Below, piece by piece: positions 5,757-7,929 of a stretch of DNA of 7,929 bases. Under the pieces are notes generated by a model. It saw nothing but the letters and a program-made list of their open reading frames with translations. It was not told the DNA's origin and did no database searches. Positions within the stretch are counted from its first letter, which is position 1, and each line of letters opens with the position of its first letter. This DNA comes from Bacillota bacterium (GTDB taxonomy: Bacteria > Bacillota > Negativicutes > Veillonellales > Negativicoccaceae). The stretch is from contig JAEZZT010000006.1 of the NCBI GenBank assembly GCA_023418435.1, positions 1 to 7,929 on the forward strand. Reading direction: 5' to 3'. The position numbers were made by a program, and so were the translations under genes.

Positions 5757-7586
5757 ATGTGCGGTATCGTTGGGTACATCGGTCAAAAAGAAGCGGCTAC
5801 TTTTTTAGTCAATGGACTGGAGAAATTGGAGTACCGTGGTTATGATTCTGCCGGCATTGCTTGTTTTGACGGCGAAAAAATTGAGTTGAGAAAAAAGGTC
5901 GGTAAGATCAAGAATCTCATTGATTATTTACAGGCACATCCGGTACATGGCTACATGGGAATTGGGCATACTCGCTGGGCTACACACGGACGTCCGTCGG
6001 ATGCCAATGCACATCCTCATGAAGACGGCGAAGGCCGTTTTGTGGTCGTGCATAACGGGATTATCGAAAACTACATGGAGCTCAAACGTGATCTCTTGGC
6101 CAAAGGACATCAGTTTTTGTCGGAAACGGATACGGAAGTAGTGGCTCACTTATGCGCCGAATGGTATGACGGAGATTTCCTTTCTACGGTGAAAAAGGTG
6201 CTGTCTGCGATTGAAGGTTCGTACTCCTTGGTATTTATGAACCGGGAAGCACCGGATATGCTGATCTGTGCCAAGAAGAGCAATCCCTTGGTAGTGGGCC
6301 TAGGCGAAGGTGAAAATTTCATTGCCTCGGATATCCCGGCCATTATTAATGAAACCAGAGATATTTACATACTCGACGACGGAGAAATTGCAGTCGTCAG
6401 AAAAGATAGCGTCCAGGTGATGAATTTCCAAGGTCAGCCTATCGATAAAAAGGTTTACCATGTCACATGGTCTCCGGAAGCAGCGGAAAAAGGCGGCTAT
6501 CCTCATTTCATGATCAAGGAGATTTTTGAGCAGCCCAAAGCCTTGCGCGATACCATGGCGCAACATATTCATCATGAAGAGAAGACGGTCTACTTCAATG
6601 AACTGAATTGGCAGGAGCAGGATTTGCGCGGCATCAATAAAATCTTGATTACCGCTTGCGGAACTGCGTATCATGCCGGTTTGGTGGCCAAGTACTACAT
6701 TGAAAAGTTGGCTTGTATACCGGTTGAAGTAGATATTGCTTCGGAATATCGGTATCGGGATCCGTTGACGGACGCCAATACATTTTGTATTGTCATCAGT
6801 CAATCCGGTGAAACGAGCGATACCTTGGAGGCGCTGAAAGAGGCCAAGAGGAAAGGTGCCAAGAGTTTGGCGATCACCAATACGGTAGGATCTTCCATTG
6901 CGCGCGAAGCGGATGCCGTGGTGCAGACGGTGGCAGGGCCGGAGATTTCAGTTGCATCCACCAAGGCGTACACGACACAGTTGACGGCGCTATTGCTGTT
7001 GGCGACCTATATGGGACGAATCAAAGGTACATTGTCCCGTGAGGAAGAGGTGCAAATCGTGGAAGGTTTGGTGGCGTTGCCGCAAAGCTTCGAGCAGGTG
7101 TTCCAGCATGAGGATTATTTGAAAGAGTTGGCGGAAACATACCAAGATGTGGAAGATGTGTTCTTCTTGGGCCGCTCTATCGACTATGCCATTGCGATGG
7201 AAGGGGCATTGAAGCTCAAAGAAGTTTCGTACATTCATGCCGAAGCCTATGCGGGCGGTGAATTGAAGCATGGCACATTGGCACTGGTGACGGAGGGGAT
7301 TCCGATTATTGCGCTGGTGACGCAGGATCATGTTCGCGACAAAATGTACAGCAATATCGAGGAAGTGGCTGCACGTGAAGCGGTGGTCATCGGTGTCGGC
7401 TACGAAGATGATGAGCTCTTGTCGAACAAGGTGAAACACCCGATTCATATTCCGCGAGTACATCCCTATGTCGCACCGGTGTTGGCAGTCGTGCCATTGC
7501 AATTGTTGGCGTATTATGCCAGCGTGGCTCGCGGCAATGATGTCGATAAACCAAGAAACCTGGCGAAGTCCGTCACGGTTGAATAA
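5757..7586 (+). CDS. glmS: Glutamine-fructose-6-phosphate aminotransferase (isomerizing)
   Basis: GlmS converts fructose-6-phosphate and glutamine to glucosamine-6-phosphate and glutamate, the entry step to UDP-GlcNAc for peptidoglycan and other envelope sugars; it acts in the cytoplasm as a dimer. The protein is 609 residues, the same as E. coli GlmS. The N-terminal glutaminase domain (about 1-220) starts MCGIVGY, with Cys2 becoming the nucleophile after Met removal, and has TRWATHG (72-78), HNGIIEN (99-105) and TDTE (124-127). Two SIS sugar-isomerase domains follow, with CGTAYHAG (301-308), SQSGETSDT (348-356) and AYAGGELKHG. Glu489, His505 and Lys604 correspond to E. coli Glu488, His504 and Lys603 in mature numbering. 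The C-terminus DKPRNLAKSVTVE is canonical. The start is fixed by its ribosome binding site and the required Met-Cys. trpS follows 14 nt after the stop, so the two are probably co-transcribed. Confidence 0.98.
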   Translation: MCGIVGYIGQKEAATFLVNGLEKLEYRGYDSAGIACFDGEKIELRKKVGKIKNLIDYLQAHPVHGYMGIGHTRWATHGRPSDANAHPHEDGEGRFVVVHNGIIENYMELKRDLLAKGHQFLSETDTEVVAHLCAEWYDGDFLSTVKKVLSAIEGSYSLVFMNREAPDMLICAKKSNPLVVGLGEGENFIASDIPAIINETRDIYILDDGEIAVVRKDSVQVMNFQGQPIDKKVYHVTWSPEAAEKGGYPHFMIKEIFEQPKALRDTMAQHIHHEEKTVYFNELNWQEQDLRGINKILITACGTAYHAGLVAKYYIEKLACIPVEVDIASEYRYRDPLTDANTFCIVISQSGETSDTLEALKEAKRKGAKSLAITNTVGSSIAREADAVVQTVAGPEISVASTKAYTTQLTALLLLATYMGRIKGTLSREEEVQIVEGLVALPQSFEQVFQHEDYLKELAETYQDVEDVFFLGRSIDYAIAMEGALKLKEVSYIHAEAYAGGELKHGTLALVTEGIPIIALVTQDHVRDKMYSNIEEVAAREAVVIGVGYEDDELLSNKVKHPIHIPRVHPYVAPVLAVVPLQLLAYYASVARGNDVDKPRNLAKSVTVE

Positions 7587-7587
7587 T

Positions 7588-7593
7588 AAGGAG
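7588..7593 (+). promoter_or_regulatory. Ribosome binding site of trpS
   Basis: AAGGAG lies between the glmS stop and trpS. It is 7 nt from the ATG at 7601 and 4 nt from the adjacent in-frame ATG at 7598, which favours 7601 as the start. Confidence 0.75.
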
Positions 7594-7600
7594 TTTAATG

Positions 7601-7929
7601 ATGAATACGATTTTTTCCGGCATTCAGCCCAGTGGAGATCTCACTTTGGGAAATTACTTGGGGGCTTTGAAGAATTTCATACCTTTTCAAGATACGCATG
7701 AATGCTATTATTGTGTAGTCAATCAGCATGCGATTACAGTACCGCAGGATCCGGAGCAATTACGTCGTCGGACGAATGAGTTGGCAGCGCTTTACCTGGT
7801 GGCCGGTTTGGATCCGCAAAAGGCGACTCTGTTTGTGCAGTCGGAGGTACCGGAGCATGCGCTATTCGGCTGGGTCATGATTACGATGTCCTATGTCGGT
7901 GAGATGGAACGCATGACGCAGTACAAGGA
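7601..7929 (+). CDS. trpS: Tryptophanyl-tRNA synthetase (3' partial)
   Basis: This class I aminoacyl-tRNA synthetase charges tRNA-Trp with tryptophan using ATP. The first 109 residues are visible before the right edge, about one third of the usual 330 or so. The protein opens MNTIFSGIQPSGDLTLGNYLGAL, where TLGNYLG is the TrpS form of the class I HIGH motif used for ATP binding. Further typical segments are NQHAITVPQDP, ALYLVAGLDPQKATLFVQSEVPEHA and YVGEMERMTQYK. The KMSKS motif would lie beyond the window. The HAIT block is preceded by Asn where I remember Asp in Bacillus relatives; I believe this varies in the family. The gene sits 14 nt after glmS with no terminator between. There is no T-box or trp leader in this gap, so any such control would have to act upstream of glmS, where none is visible. 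Confidence 0.96.
   Translation, partial: MNTIFSGIQPSGDLTLGNYLGALKNFIPFQDTHECYYCVVNQHAITVPQDPEQLRRRTNELAALYLVAGLDPQKATLFVQSEVPEHALFGWVMITMSYVGEMERMTQYK

Noticed and set aside
6990..7502. 170-codon minus-strand frame inside glmS
   Set aside because: It lies fully opposite the conserved second SIS domain of glmS and has no family features, so it is a shadow frame.

Overview
The window is an ordinary-looking piece of a bacterial chromosome with dense genes, all on the + strand, and moderate G+C. The protein sequences (GlmS, TrpS, Tpx, FecCD-type transporter), the strong AAGGAGG-type ribosome binding sites and the short gene spacing point to a Firmicute. My impression is a member of the Negativicutes (Veillonella/Selenomonas/Megasphaera relatives), but that is inferred from the feel of the sequences and not proven by any single marker. 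No mobile elements, CRISPR arrays, tRNAs or rRNAs were seen.

Region 1 (1-3877) is a metal-complex type ABC importer operon. It contains two tandem paralogous substrate-binding lipoproteins (the first cut by the left edge), one FecCD/BtuC-type permease and one FecE/BtuD-type ATPase. The second binding protein starts 1 nt after the stop of the first, and the later genes follow at 30 and 10 nt, so the four genes look like one transcript. The substrate (siderophore, haem, corrinoid or an oxyanion such as molybdate) cannot be told from sequence alone. The two binding proteins are almost identical in their C-terminal parts and clearly diverged in their N-terminal parts.

Region 2 (3878-4478) holds tpx, a thiol peroxidase placed 29 nt after the ATPase gene, followed by a good rho-independent terminator. 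It is probably the last gene of the importer transcript, which would join metal uptake to peroxide removal. Region 3 (4479-4778) is an AT-rich intergenic stretch with a perfect inverted repeat and an extended -10 promoter.

Region 4 (4779-5655) is a single gene for an approximately 8-TM membrane protein that I do not recognise, with its own promoter and a terminator that overlaps its stop codon. Region 5 (5656-7929) has a promoter followed by glmS (complete, 609 aa, all catalytic residues present) and then, 14 nt later, the start of trpS, which runs off the right edge. There is no glmS ribozyme upstream of glmS.

Nothing here is clearly a new biological system. The points most worth a second look are the mosaic pair of binding proteins that share one transporter, the odd translation signal in front of the permease, and the unassigned membrane protein.
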